Of a stretch of DNA of 40,993 bases, positions 1 to 7,719 are shown piece by piece (the first letter of the stretch is position 1; each line of letters begins with the position of its first letter). Under the pieces are notes generated by a model, which worked only from the letters and a program-made list of their open reading frames with translations, did not search any database and was not told the origin of the DNA. Both the position numbers and the translations under genes were made by a program. The DNA is from Hominifimenecus microfluidus (lineage in GTDB: Bacteria > Bacillota > Clostridia > Lachnospirales > Lachnospiraceae). The DNA lies in NCBI GenBank assembly GCA_020687485.1, contig JAJEQR010000035.1, forward strand, positions 1-40,993, written 5' to 3'.

Positions 1-127
1 TCATGTTTGAGCCCGTAAGGGCGAGTCGAAGCGACTGGCAGCTAATCGGCGCGCGAACCGAGGCCGGAAACGCAGCATCCGTGACCGGACTGAGCCTTTT
101 CTGATGATTCCGGCAGGGAACTGCCGC

Positions 128-247
128 AGAATTGAAGTTCCGCTGATAACCTGCATTAGGCTAGAACTTTGAGGAATCCCGCTGGTAACCTGCATTAGGC
201 TAGAACTTTGAGGAATCCCGCTGGTAACCTGCACCAGTACAGAACTT
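128..247. repeat. 39-bp tandem repeat, about three copies
   Basis: A 39-bp unit begins at 148, 187 and 226. The first two copies are identical and the third decays after a few bases; a degenerate half-copy precedes them. The unit is 13 codons long, so a reading frame stays open through it and repeats the peptide core VTSGIPQSSSLM, but that frame has only a TTG start and no ribosome binding site. The array lies just downstream of azlD on the minus strand, so it is most likely a non-coding intergenic repeat. Confidence 0.8.
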
Positions 248-262
248 CGCAACTTTCAGTTT

Positions 263-586
263 CTATAAGTTTGCCAGCAGTATCATATACACCAGCGTCC
301 CGGCCGCGATACTGAAGAGTGTCTGGTGCTTCCACTTGTAGGTGACTGCGACGACGCCCACCGCGAGGAACTGCGGGAGCGCGACGCCGCGAAGGTCCGT
401 GCCCGCGTCCTTCAGGCAGTACACGATCAGAACTGCCATGATTGCGGACGGCAGCGCCTGCCCGAGGCGTTCGAGCCATCCCGGCATGCGCTTCTCTCCG
501 TGAAAGATCAGGAACGGGAGCGCCCGGAGAAAAAATGTGATCGCCGCGGCAAGAAGAACCGGCGGCAGAAATTCATTCAGACTCAT
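263..586 (-). CDS. azlD: AzlD family branched-chain amino-acid exporter subunit
   Basis: This small hydrophobic protein of 107 residues has three to four membrane segments. AzlD proteins pair with AzlC to export branched-chain amino acids. The start at 586 is chosen because an AGGAGGG Shine-Dalgarno lies about 8 bases before this ATG, while the upstream in-frame ATG has none. The gene overlaps the 3' end of azlC by 14 bases, which implies translational coupling. The motifs RALPFLIF near the N-terminus and TYKWKH near the middle are typical of the family. Substrate is inferred from family only. Confidence 0.88.
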   Translation of the reverse strand: MSLNEFLPPVLLAAAITFFLRALPFLIFHGEKRMPGWLERLGQALPSAIMAVLIVYCLKDAGTDLRGVALPQFLAVGVVAVTYKWKHQTLFSIAAGTLVYMILLANL

Positions 587-1262
587 GAGCTCGCCCTCCT
601 GCCTGCATAAATACCAGCAGCCCGGATACTCCAAGCAAAGCCGGAAGCATAAAGCGCTGCTGTCCGAACAGAACCAGGCACAGCGTGCCGATCGCCAGCC
701 CAGCCAGCGCCGGTGTATGTTTCTTCGTCTTCTCCCACTGATCGATGAAGATAATCACGAACAGAGCCGTCATGCAGAAATCAATTCCATTTAACTCCAC
801 CGGAAGCAACTGTCCCAGGACGCCGCCGAGAACCGAACCGATCATCCAGTAACAGCGGCTTAAGAACGCCACCAGGAACATGGTATCCTGTTTCTCCTTC
901 TCCGGCAGATCCAGCGTATAGTTGACTGCGTACGTTTCATCCGTCATCGTGTGAATCATATAGAGCTTCCGCTTCCCCATCGCTCGAAATTCCTTCAGGA
1001 AAGTCAGACTGTAGAAGGTCTGACGGCTGTTCATCAGGAATGCCGTCAGCGCAACGGTGAGCAGGGACGCTCCGCTGCTTAAGAAGGTAATCAGCACAAA
1101 CTGGAAGGCCCCGGTATATACGGTCAGGCTTACGAAAAGGGACGCAAACCATGGAAATCCTGCGTTCTGCATCATGATTCCGTAAGCTATACTTACGAAG
1201 ATGTAACTACATAAAATGGGGATTGAGCAGACGAATGCCGCGCGGAAGATTTCTTTTTTCAT
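573..1262 (-). CDS. azlC: AzlC family branched-chain amino-acid permease
   Basis: This 229-residue membrane protein is the large subunit of an AzlCD exporter. It has the family pattern SIAYGIMMQNAGFPWF close to the N-terminus, then a YTGAFQFVLI segment and the motif LTAFLMNSRQTFY. The start at 1262 (MKKEIFRAAF) is preferred over an ATG 48 bases upstream because it begins the conserved part. Its ribosome site (GGGAAA) is weak. A strong intrinsic terminator lies between it and the ABC transporter upstream, so azlCD either has its own promoter or depends on read-through. I see no clear promoter in the 60 bases available. Confidence 0.9.
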   Translation of the reverse strand: MKKEIFRAAFVCSIPILCSYIFVSIAYGIMMQNAGFPWFASLFVSLTVYTGAFQFVLITFLSSGASLLTVALTAFLMNSRQTFYSLTFLKEFRAMGKRKLYMIHTMTDETYAVNYTLDLPEKEKQDTMFLVAFLSRCYWMIGSVLGGVLGQLLPVELNGIDFCMTALFVIIFIDQWEKTKKHTPALAGLAIGTLCLVLFGQQRFMLPALLGVSGLLVFMQAGGRAHESE

Positions 1263-1325
1263 ATGTATTTTCCCGTATCTTGTATTTTGTAGCAATTCAG
1301 AATCTTGCATCTTACAGCAATTTAG

Positions 1326-1349
1326 AAAAAAGGGCTGCCGCAGCAGCCC
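1326..1349 (-). terminator. Intrinsic terminator of the ABC transporter operon
   Basis: A GGGCTGC/GCAGCCC stem (1332-1338 with 1343-1349) and a four-base loop are followed on the minus strand by a run of six T. It lies 46 bases after the stop codon of the solute-binding protein gene. Confidence 0.9.
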
Positions 1350-1394
1350 CTTTTCTGTAATAATCCTCTTAATGTAACAACTCAGGCTGCAGAG

Positions 1395-2309
1395 TTAATT
1401 TGCGGGAACTTCGCCACCCTCTACAACCAGGCTTTCCTCATAATCCGCACCGTAAGTGTCGATCAGAGTTGCTTCGTAGTCTGCATGGAAGAACTGCTCC
1501 GCGCCCAGGGACTTGATCTCGTCGTTGATCCAGTCAAGCAGCGTGGTGTTGCCCTTCGTTACTGCGGGAGCAATGGTGTCCTTGTTGCCCAGCTCCGGAA
1601 TACCTACTTCATAGCCCGGATTCTGCAGTGCGAATGCGATAACCTCAGTGTTGTCATTCGCCCATGCGACGCCGTTACCGTTCTCCAGAGCATTCTTCGC
1701 GGTTGCGTAGGAGTCATACTTCTGCAGAGGGATATCCGGATAGTTATTGATCAGGTAGGTCTCTGCTGTCGTACCGGAGATAACGATCATTTGATCATCC
1801 GCGTTCCAGTTGTCCAGAGTGGTGATGACATTCGACTCCGGAGAGATTACGCCGAGTGCTACGTTCATGTAGGGAAGCGCGAAGTCAACTTCCTCTGCGC
1901 GTTCGGGCGTTACGGTGAAGTTTGCAAGGATGATATCTACTTTGCCGGTCTGCAGGTACTCGATACGATTGGCCGCCTCGGTGGATACGAGGTTGACCTC
2001 TACACCAAGATCCTCACCGATCCGGTTGGCAAAGTATACATCGTAGCCCTGATACTCGCCATTCTCATCTACATATCCGAATGGGTTCTTATCCGAGAAT
2101 ACGCCGATATTAATGGTTCCGCTCTCTTTGATCTCGTCCAGAGTACGGTAAACCGTCTGCGCCTCTGCTGCCGAAGTATCCGCTGCTGCCGCGCTGCTTC
2201 CTGCTGCCGCAGTCGTTGTATCTGAAGAAGAACTTCCGCCGCAGGCAGCCATGGAAGCCGTCAGTGCCAGCGTAGTTAACAGTGTTGCAATTTTTGTCCT
2301 CTTTTTCAT
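1395..2309 (-). CDS. Amino-acid ABC transporter substrate-binding lipoprotein
   Basis: This is a family 3 solute-binding protein of 304 residues for polar amino acids. A lipoprotein signal peptide ends in the lipobox MAAC with Cys23 as the lipidated residue, followed by a Ser/Thr/Ala-rich linker. The mature domain opens with the typical pattern GTINIGVFSDKNPFGYVDENG. The start at 2309 is preferred because AAGGAG lies about 10 bases upstream; an ATG 33 bases earlier has no ribosome site. It is the last gene of a four-gene operon (permease, permease, ATPase, binding protein). The Cys-codon attenuator in the operon leader suggests that the ligand is cystine or cysteine, which the protein sequence alone cannot prove. 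Confidence 0.93.
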   Translation of the reverse strand: MKKRTKIATLLTTLALTASMAACGGSSSSDTTTAAAGSSAAAADTSAAEAQTVYRTLDEIKESGTINIGVFSDKNPFGYVDENGEYQGYDVYFANRIGEDLGVEVNLVSTEAANRIEYLQTGKVDIILANFTVTPERAEEVDFALPYMNVALGVISPESNVITTLDNWNADDQMIVISGTTAETYLINNYPDIPLQKYDSYATAKNALENGNGVAWANDNTEVIAFALQNPGYEVGIPELGNKDTIAPAVTKGNTTLLDWINDEIKSLGAEQFFHADYEATLIDTYGADYEESLVVEGGEVPAN

Positions 2310-2424
2310 AATTCGGACTCCTTTCCGGGGATTTTCCCTCACTTTTTCATAACTTTTTTAATCTATCTGTATCGATTCGTATCCGAATTTTGTATTCTTC
2401 TGAATCGTTACATGCTTCTGTTAT

Positions 2425-3195
2425 TTATTCGTTTTCTGTGTTCTGCGTTTTCGCGTCCTCGAAGGTAAACATATTTAAGAACTGCTTCGCACGCTCGGTC
2501 TTCGGATGTTCGAAAAATTCCTTCGGGGTAGCCTCCTCCGCAATCTTTCCTCCATCCAGGAAGATGACGCGGTCAGCGACAGCCTTTGCAAAGGACATTT
2601 CGTGCGTTACGATCAGCATCGTGCGTCCCTGAGACGCCAGATCCAGCATAACATCCAGAACTTCGCGTACCATCTCCGGGTCGAGCGCCGCAGTGACTTC
2701 ATCGAAGAGCAGGATTTCAGGGTGCATACAGAGCGCGCGCACGATTGCGACTCTCTGCTTCTGTCCGCCGGAGAGCTGACGGGGATAACTGTCGGCGCGG
2801 TCCTTCAGACCCACGCGGTCCAGCAGCGTCAGCGCTTCCTTCTTCACTTCCTCACGGCTTCTCTTCTGTACCTTCATCGGAGCCAAAAGGATGTTATCCA
2901 GTACAGTCAGATGCGGGAAGAGCTCATAGCTCTGGAATACCATACCGATCTTCTGACGGATCGCCGCAAGCTCTTTACTGCCCGCTTCGATCTTCTTATC
3001 CTCCAGGCGGATCTCGCCGCCCTGGATCGGCTCCAGCGCATTGATACAGCGCAACAGCGTGGATTTTCCGCAGCCGCTCGGACCAATGATTACGATGACC
3101 TCTCCCTGATGTACTGTCAGGTTGACGTCATTCAGTACAGTGTGATCTTCGTATTTCTTTGTAATATGCTCAATGTGCAGCACAGGTTCTCCCAT
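2425..3195 (-). CDS. Polar amino-acid ABC transporter ATP-binding protein
   Basis: This 256-residue ATPase energises the two permeases encoded just upstream. It has a Walker [10 protein letters not shown] at residues 38-46, a Q-loop ([11 protein letters not shown]), the signature LSGGQKQR, the Walker B ILLFDE and a switch histidine in VTHEMSFA. Length and motifs match the GlnQ/ArtP/TcyC group. The start at 3195 has GGAGGT at good spacing, whereas the in-frame ATG at 3210 would place that Shine-Dalgarno inside the gene. It follows the upstream permease stop by only a few bases. Confidence 0.95.
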   Translation of the reverse strand: MGEPVLHIEHITKKYEDHTVLNDVNLTVHQGEVIVIIGPSGCGKSTLLRCINALEPIQGGEIRLEDKKIEAGSKELAAIRQKIGMVFQSYELFPHLTVLDNILLAPMKVQKRSREEVKKEALTLLDRVGLKDRADSYPRQLSGGQKQRVAIVRALCMHPEILLFDEVTAALDPEMVREVLDVMLDLASQGRTMLIVTHEMSFAKAVADRVIFLDGGKIAEEATPKEFFEHPKTERAKQFLNMFTFEDAKTQNTENE

Positions 3196-3200
3196 GGCTA

Positions 3201-3875
3201 CTACCTCCATTTCTTTTCCAGATGCCGGGCCAGCAGGCTGATGGGCCAGCAGGCCAGAAAGTACAGCAGAAAGATCGTAAGATAAATACCAAATGCTGCA
3301 TTCGGGCTGTTCATGCGGTTCGCCTCAATAATCTGCTGTGCAACCTTCAGCACTTCTACTACGCCGATCATAAGAACCAGCGTCGTCGTCTTGATCATAC
3401 GGGTGATCAGGTTGATCGACAGCGGGATCAGACGGCGGATCGTCTGCGGAATAATGACGTACAGGTATGTCTGCGTCCGGGACAGTCCCAGCGCCTCACA
3501 GCTCTCGTACTGATGCTTCGGAATCGAGATCAGAGCTCCGCGAACCAGGTCACTCATCTCTGCAGTTCCCCACAGGACGAATACGATGATAGACGCCACC
3601 TCTCCGGAGAGATCCCAGCCGAAGGAGCGTGTCGTTCCGAAATAAACGAGGAACAGCAGAACCATCTGCGGCATGATGCGGATGAATTCCAGATAGACGC
3701 GCAGGATCGCGTGCAGCATGCGGTTCTTCTTCGTCATCAGGACGCCCAACAGGATTCCCAGAGGAATGCTGATCACAACAGCGATCAGACTGATGCGGAG
3801 CGCTGTCCACAGGCCTCCGAGGAGGCGCAGCATATTTTTTCCTTTAAATAATACTTCAATCCCCAAATCCGGCAC
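3201..3875 (-). CDS. Amino-acid ABC transporter permease (second)
   Basis: This 224-residue His/Glu/Gln/Arg/opine-type permease has five or so membrane segments. The EAA loop contains [20 protein letters not shown], which contacts the ATPase. It starts with GTG at 3875, supported by AGGAGG seven bases upstream, and overlaps the preceding permease gene by 20 bases, so translation is probably coupled. It probably forms a heterodimeric channel with the permease at 3856-4533. Confidence 0.93.
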   Translation of the reverse strand: MPDLGIEVLFKGKNMLRLLGGLWTALRISLIAVVISIPLGILLGVLMTKKNRMLHAILRVYLEFIRIMPQMVLLFLVYFGTTRSFGWDLSGEVASIIVFVLWGTAEMSDLVRGALISIPKHQYESCEALGLSRTQTYLYVIIPQTIRRLIPLSINLITRMIKTTTLVLMIGVVEVLKVAQQIIEANRMNSPNAAFGIYLTIFLLYFLACWPISLLARHLEKKWR

Positions 3876-4533
3876 GGCGAATCCTCCTTTCCACGATGCT
3901 TCCGAGAATAGATACCGGGAGCAGAATGATCAGATAAAAAACAACCAGGAGGAAAAGCGCTTCCGTTGTCTTATAGTAGAGACCAATCAGATCCTTTGCG
4001 GTGAACATGAGGTCCATCAGGCTGACGGCGCTGAATACGCTGGTCTCCTTCAGCAGAAAGATGACGTTCGCCACGAATGCCGGTACGCTGACCGACATGG
4101 CCTGCGGAAGGATTACGTAGCGGAATGTCTGCGCCCGGTTCATGCCCAGGCTATAGGCGCTCTCTGTCTGAATCGGCTCCACGGCCTCCAGGCCACTGCG
4201 GAAGGCTTCCGCCATATAGCTGCCTCCCAGAAATGCCAGACCGACGACACCACAGACCGATGCGCTGATCTTCAGACCGATCTTCGGAAGTCCATAATAG
4301 ATAAAAAACAGCTGTACCAAAAGTGGCGTGTTTCTGCTCAGCTCGATATATACGGCTGTGATCTGCTTCAGCACCGGTATCTTGTAATACTGAACCAGCG
4401 CACAGACCAAGCCGATCAGAACAGCAAACAGTACGCCGAGAACGCCAAGCTTTACCGTCAGGATTGCTGCTTTCTGATAAAGGGGAATGTACTGGGCGAT
4501 TACGTCCCAGTTCAAACCAAAATCCAGGCTCAA
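3856..4533 (-). CDS. Amino-acid ABC transporter permease (first gene of operon)
   Basis: This 225-residue permease of the polar amino-acid class has an EAA-type loop (AYSLGMNRAQTFRYVILPQA) and the N-terminal pattern GLVCALVQYYKIPVLKQITA with the downstream RNTPLLVQLFFIYYGLP motif. It starts with TTG at 4533, which has an excellent AGGAGG seven bases upstream; no better ATG exists. It is the first structural gene after the leader peptide and attenuator, so its transcription should depend on read-through of the hairpin at 4597-4620. Confidence 0.93.
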   Translation of the reverse strand: MSLDFGLNWDVIAQYIPLYQKAAILTVKLGVLGVLFAVLIGLVCALVQYYKIPVLKQITAVYIELSRNTPLLVQLFFIYYGLPKIGLKISASVCGVVGLAFLGGSYMAEAFRSGLEAVEPIQTESAYSLGMNRAQTFRYVILPQAMSVSVPAFVANVIFLLKETSVFSAVSLMDLMFTAKDLIGLYYKTTEALFLLVVFYLIILLPVSILGSIVERRIRRAGFGD

Positions 4534-4596
4534 GATCTTACCTCCTCACTCTTTCAAGAGAATGTTTCCTGATTCCGGAAACTTTCTCTGCAATAG

Positions 4597-4620
4597 AAAA
4601 GGGAGCCTACTCAGGCTCCC
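4597..4620 (-). terminator. Attenuator terminator in the ABC transporter leader
   Basis: GGGAGCC/GGCTCCC stem (4601-4607 with 4614-4620), a six-base loop and TTTTCT follow in the minus-strand RNA. It lies between the leader peptide stop (4655) and the first permease start (4533). Its 5' strand overlaps an alternative helix with 4699-4708. Confidence 0.88.
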
Positions 4621-4708
4621 CGGACATCTATGACATAACCATCTACAAAAAGGTTTACAGGCGCGCAGCAATGACTGCCACGGTACCTGGCCATACATAT
4701 GCCCGGGA
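4618..4708 (-). promoter_or_regulatory. Antiterminator helix of the cysteine attenuator
   Basis: RNA segment UCCCGGGCAU (4708 to 4699) can form ten consecutive pairs, two of them G-U, with AUGUCCGGGG (4627 to 4618). The second segment includes the first three bases of the terminator stem, so the two structures exclude each other. The first segment begins 12 bases after the third Cys codon, just beyond the footprint of a ribosome stalled there. This arrangement is that of a classical amino-acid biosynthesis or transport attenuator. The pairing was worked out by eye. Confidence 0.8.
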
Positions 4709-4765
4709 CGGTCGCATGCTACAACAACACATAGACTTGGAAATATTTACAATTGCGTTTCTCAT
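4655..4765 (-). CDS. Cys-rich leader peptide of the ABC transporter operon
   Basis: This is a 36-codon open frame that starts with ATG at 4765, with AAGGAGAGG about six bases upstream. Codons 13-15 are three consecutive TGT (Cys) codons at 4721-4729. The peptide begins MRNAIVNISKSMCCC and ends with TAA at 4655-4657. It sits between a near-consensus promoter and an intrinsic terminator. By analogy with the trp, his and leu leaders, shortage of charged tRNA-Cys should stall the ribosome at the Cys run and favour the antiterminator. The peptide itself probably has no other role. It is a strong hint that the transporter carries cystine, cysteine or a related sulfur compound. Confidence 0.85.
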   Translation of the reverse strand: MRNAIVNISKSMCCCSMRPSRAYVWPGTVAVIAARL

Positions 4766-4804
4766 TGCTGTCCTCTCCTTTCTTGTCAGAACTTTTATAG
4801 GCAC

Positions 4805-4833
4805 ATCATACTCTCATATACCTAGTTTGTCAA
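4805..4833 (-). promoter_or_regulatory. Promoter of the ABC transporter leader
   Basis: TTGACA (4828-4833) and TATGAT (4805-4810) on the minus strand are separated by exactly 17 bases. Transcription would start near 4798, about 33 bases before the leader peptide ATG. Confidence 0.88.
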
Positions 4834-4953
4834 TAGGTTTACGGTTATTTTCTTTTTTTAACAAATCAAGGAATAATCTTCTTTTTTCAGTCTTCGGTGG
4901 TCCAACATTCTGTTCCGATTCTTCATTCCGGTTTTCTCTTCCAACAAGTGTAC

Positions 4954-6183
4954 TTATTTTTCTCTTACAATGCTCCGTTTTCTCTTTCTCTCCACAATTC
5001 CTGAGTTAACCCTGATCTCCAGCCCCGACCACTTTTTATGGATGAATTCGGTAATCATGTCAGGATCGGCATCTCCCTCTATCGTTAAAGAAAGGGTTGC
5101 TTCCGGATTCTGCTTCAGCTTCGCGGCATAATCGTGAACGCCATCCAGCGCGAACAGGACTTCGTCCAGCTGATGAATGGAAATCGCGTCTCCGTTATGA
5201 AGGAAAATGGTATTCTCGATCCGCCCCATAACTTTATCCAGGCGCGGCAGAACACCTCCGCAGCCGCACGCATCCGGACAGAAACGGCCAATATCGCCGG
5301 TCCGGTAGTGGAGAAGCGGCATGCCCTTGCGGGCAAACGCAGAGAATACAACTTCCCCCCAGGTGCCGTTCGGCACACTTTCTCCGGTCTCCGGATGGAT
5401 AATCTCGATCATGAGATCTGCATCCCGCAGGTGATACCCGCAGTGAGCTCCGCACTCTACGCCGCCGCCGTATCCGGTCTCTGTCATGCCCCAGTGCTGA
5501 AAGACTTCGCACTCCCAGATACTTTCCAGGCGGCGCACCACGCTTTGCGGCACATAGTCCCCGCTCAGCAGAACCGTCTTCGGACGGAGCTTCGGCGCTG
5601 CTTTCGCCAGAAGCGCCATCTGCCCAGGTACTCCCACCAGGCAGTCGGCGCCCTGCGCCGCCTGTTCAGCTTCTTTCAGGTCATGGACAAAACCGTGTAC
5701 TCTGGTGGAAATTTCGCGACGCTCCAGCGCAATGCGCAGCAGCCCGCCGATGCTGTAAACCTGCTCTCCCTCCATGAATACTGTCACTAGCTGGCCAGGT
5801 TCTGTCATATACGCCATCCCCGGCGTGAAGAAATCCGCTGTCACCATCAGATCCTCCTCCGTAAAGAATATGCGCTTCGGCCGGCCGGTGCTCCCTGAAG
5901 TCGGAATCGTAATAATCCTGGCAATTTCTTTCGGCGATACACACAGGAAATCCTCCGGTCGCCGACGAATATCTTCTGCTGTTATAAAGAAGTGCTGCCC
6001 CGGCTCCGGTGAGAGCAGCGCTTCTTTCCGATCACGATAGAAGGCGGCATGCTCTGCCGCATAGATTTCCGCCTCCCGTACACGCTCCTGCTGCCATGCC
6101 CGGAGGTTTTCAGCAGTCAGCGCGCTTCCCAATCCGGTTTGCTCCCGAATCCAGTTATCCACATATTGTTCCTGTTTCTTCAT
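4954..6183 (-). CDS. AMP-dependent CoA ligase, PaaK-like (DVU_1553 family)
   Basis: This 409-residue adenylate-forming enzyme resembles phenylacetate-CoA ligases. The phosphate-binding loop TSGSTGRPK is at residues 95-103, with HWGMTETGYGG in the middle and the adenylate-binding YRTGDIG later. A short Cys-rich stretch (CPDACGCGG) follows. Its ATG at 6183 overlaps the methyltransferase stop as ATGA, so translation is coupled, and it is the last gene of the molybdenum-hydroxylase maturation run. The family is known from its genomic association with MOP-type aldehyde oxidoreductases; the acid it activates is not known. A CoA thioester or adenylate used in cofactor or substrate handling is possible. 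Confidence 0.85.
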   Translation of the reverse strand: MKKQEQYVDNWIREQTGLGSALTAENLRAWQQERVREAEIYAAEHAAFYRDRKEALLSPEPGQHFFITAEDIRRRPEDFLCVSPKEIARIITIPTSGSTGRPKRIFFTEEDLMVTADFFTPGMAYMTEPGQLVTVFMEGEQVYSIGGLLRIALERREISTRVHGFVHDLKEAEQAAQGADCLVGVPGQMALLAKAAPKLRPKTVLLSGDYVPQSVVRRLESIWECEVFQHWGMTETGYGGGVECGAHCGYHLRDADLMIEIIHPETGESVPNGTWGEVVFSAFARKGMPLLHYRTGDIGRFCPDACGCGGVLPRLDKVMGRIENTIFLHNGDAISIHQLDEVLFALDGVHDYAAKLKQNPEATLSLTIEGDADPDMITEFIHKKWSGLEIRVNSGIVERKRKRSIVREK

Positions 6184-6827
6184 ATTTTTTCACATACCCA
6201 CAGATAATAACCACATTTCGCGCGACGAATGGTCTCCCAGGAGCAGCCCAGCTCCCCGCAGACAGCCTCTCTTCCGCCGTCCAGGATCGCCTGCCCCCAC
6301 ATTTCCCGCAGTGCGTTCGTGTGATTTTCCTCTGCAGTGATGCGGAATCCAGCACGCGTGATTCTCGCAGCAACCGTCTCTGCATACTCCAGTCGTCCCA
6401 GGAAAGCTCTTGTCCCGGCGTCATGCGGAAAGTCCTCCGGGATGATCTCTTCGCCGCAGGCGATCATATCGCTGACAGCCAGACAGCCGCCCGGCTTCAG
6501 GACACGGATGCACTCCTTCAGCACCTGCTCCGGCTGCTCCATGCGGGAGAAGCTGCATTCCATCAGGATGCCATCCACGCTTTCCTCTTCCGCCGGAAGT
6601 GTGGATGCATCCCCGTACAGGATTTTCACGGCATCGCACAGAGACGCATCCGCCTCCACACCCTGCATAAATAAGCCCATGTGTTCTTCCAGGTAACGCA
6701 GAGAAGCTCCGGTTCCGCATCCCAGATCCAGGACACGGTCTCCCGGCTGCCATCCGCTTAATTCCGCTGCCCGCGCCGTGATCTCAAAGCCGCCCGGCCG
6801 GCAGATATTCTCCCAGCATTCCACCAT
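6180..6827 (-). CDS. trsM: SAM-dependent methyltransferase (TrsM / DVU_1556 family)
   Basis: This 215-residue class I methyltransferase has the SAM-binding motif VLDLGCGTG at residues 32-40 and the later motif RVLKPGGCLAVSDM. The start at 6827 is preferred because AAGGAGG lies eight bases upstream; an in-frame ATG at 6866 has no ribosome site. Several Cys residues, including MECSFS and the C-terminal CGYYLWVCEKI, are notable. It is coupled to the AMP ligase by an ATGA overlap. In other genomes this family accompanies the TrsS radical SAM protein and a molybdenum hydroxylase, which is the arrangement here. Its methyl acceptor is unknown. Confidence 0.85.
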   Translation of the reverse strand: MVECWENICRPGGFEITARAAELSGWQPGDRVLDLGCGTGASLRYLEEHMGLFMQGVEADASLCDAVKILYGDASTLPAEEESVDGILMECSFSRMEQPEQVLKECIRVLKPGGCLAVSDMIACGEEIIPEDFPHDAGTRAFLGRLEYAETVAARITRAGFRITAEENHTNALREMWGQAILDGGREAVCGELGCSWETIRRAKCGYYLWVCEKI

Positions 6828-6900
6828 TTCTTGATCCTCCTTCTCTGCTGCTTCTATGATATCCATATACTGTCAAAACAGCTGCCTTTTATAAATGTTA

Positions 6901-7641
6901 TCAGTCCAGAATCTTTTCCGGCTTAAAATTCAGGTAATCGCCGGACACCAGATGATAGTGGATTCCATGGTGCATCCCGCGGATACTGTCCGCGAAACGT
7001 TTCTCCCCGTGACAGTGCGAATACACGACATGCTCCGCGCCGTATTCCTCCGCCATCTCCGTAAAGATGCTCTCATTCTCCAGAACGCTCGTAGGCGGAT
7101 AATGAAGAAACATGATATACTTTCTAAAGCCGGCCGCTTTCGCCGCTTCAAAGGAAGTGCGCAGCCGCTCTGCTTCCCGCTGCACCAGTTTCTGCGCATG
7201 TTCCTCATCCTCGCTGTTCCAACCGATGATCTGCCCGCCTGCATTCACATAGAATGGTCCCTCGAAGGTATATCCTTTCGTACCTACCAGCGCATAATCC
7301 CGATATGTGTAATAATTGTTCTGCAGGAAATGAAGCCGTGGTTCGTACTCCCGGTTCAAAGCTGCTGTCTTCTTCGCGTCCCAGAACATATCGTGATTGC
7401 CTCTCAGCAGAATCTTCTTTCCGGGAAGCGCCGCAATAAAATCGAGATCCCGGCTCGCCTCCGCGCGGTTTTTCCCCCAGGAATGATCCCCCGTAATTAC
7501 GAAGATATCCCTTTCCTGAATCATTCTGCCGCAGTTCTTCTCTATCTTCTGTTCATGCTTTCTCCAGACTCTCCCGAATTTGTCCATAGGCTTGTCTACG
7601 GAAAAAGCCAGGTGCATGTCTCCTAACGCATATAATGCCAT
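6901..7641 (-). CDS. Metallophosphoesterase, calcineurin-like
   Basis: This 246-residue phosphoesterase shows the metal-binding series GDMHL, GDHSWG, GNHD, a histidine in LHYPP and YSHCHG. It should hydrolyse a phosphate ester using two metal ions in the cytoplasm. It lies between trsS and trsM on the same strand, with gaps of about 75 bases on each side and only a weak ribosome site. I do not remember it as part of the conserved cluster, so it may be a local insertion or may act on a phosphorylated cofactor or substrate of the pathway. The substrate is not evident. Confidence 0.88.
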   Translation of the reverse strand: MALYALGDMHLAFSVDKPMDKFGRVWRKHEQKIEKNCGRMIQERDIFVITGDHSWGKNRAEASRDLDFIAALPGKKILLRGNHDMFWDAKKTAALNREYEPRLHFLQNNYYTYRDYALVGTKGYTFEGPFYVNAGGQIIGWNSEDEEHAQKLVQREAERLRTSFEAAKAAGFRKYIMFLHYPPTSVLENESIFTEMAEEYGAEHVVYSHCHGEKRFADSIRGMHHGIHYHLVSGDYLNFKPEKILD

Positions 7642-7719
7642 ACTTTCTTTACTCTCTCTAAAAGAAAAAATGCCGTTTCTTCAATGTTTTATTCTCTGTT
7701 TTTGTCCGTCTCTTCAATA

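Noticed and set aside
128-247. CRISPR array
   Set aside because: The repeats are directly adjacent with no unique spacers, and no cas genes are present.
1-252. Minus-strand frame of 83 codons through the tandem repeats
   Set aside because: The start is TTG without a ribosome site, and the frame is open only because the repeat unit is a multiple of three.
4464-5009. Plus-strand frame of 181 codons over the transporter leader
   Set aside because: It overlaps the promoter, leader peptide and attenuator on the other strand and has no Shine-Dalgarno.
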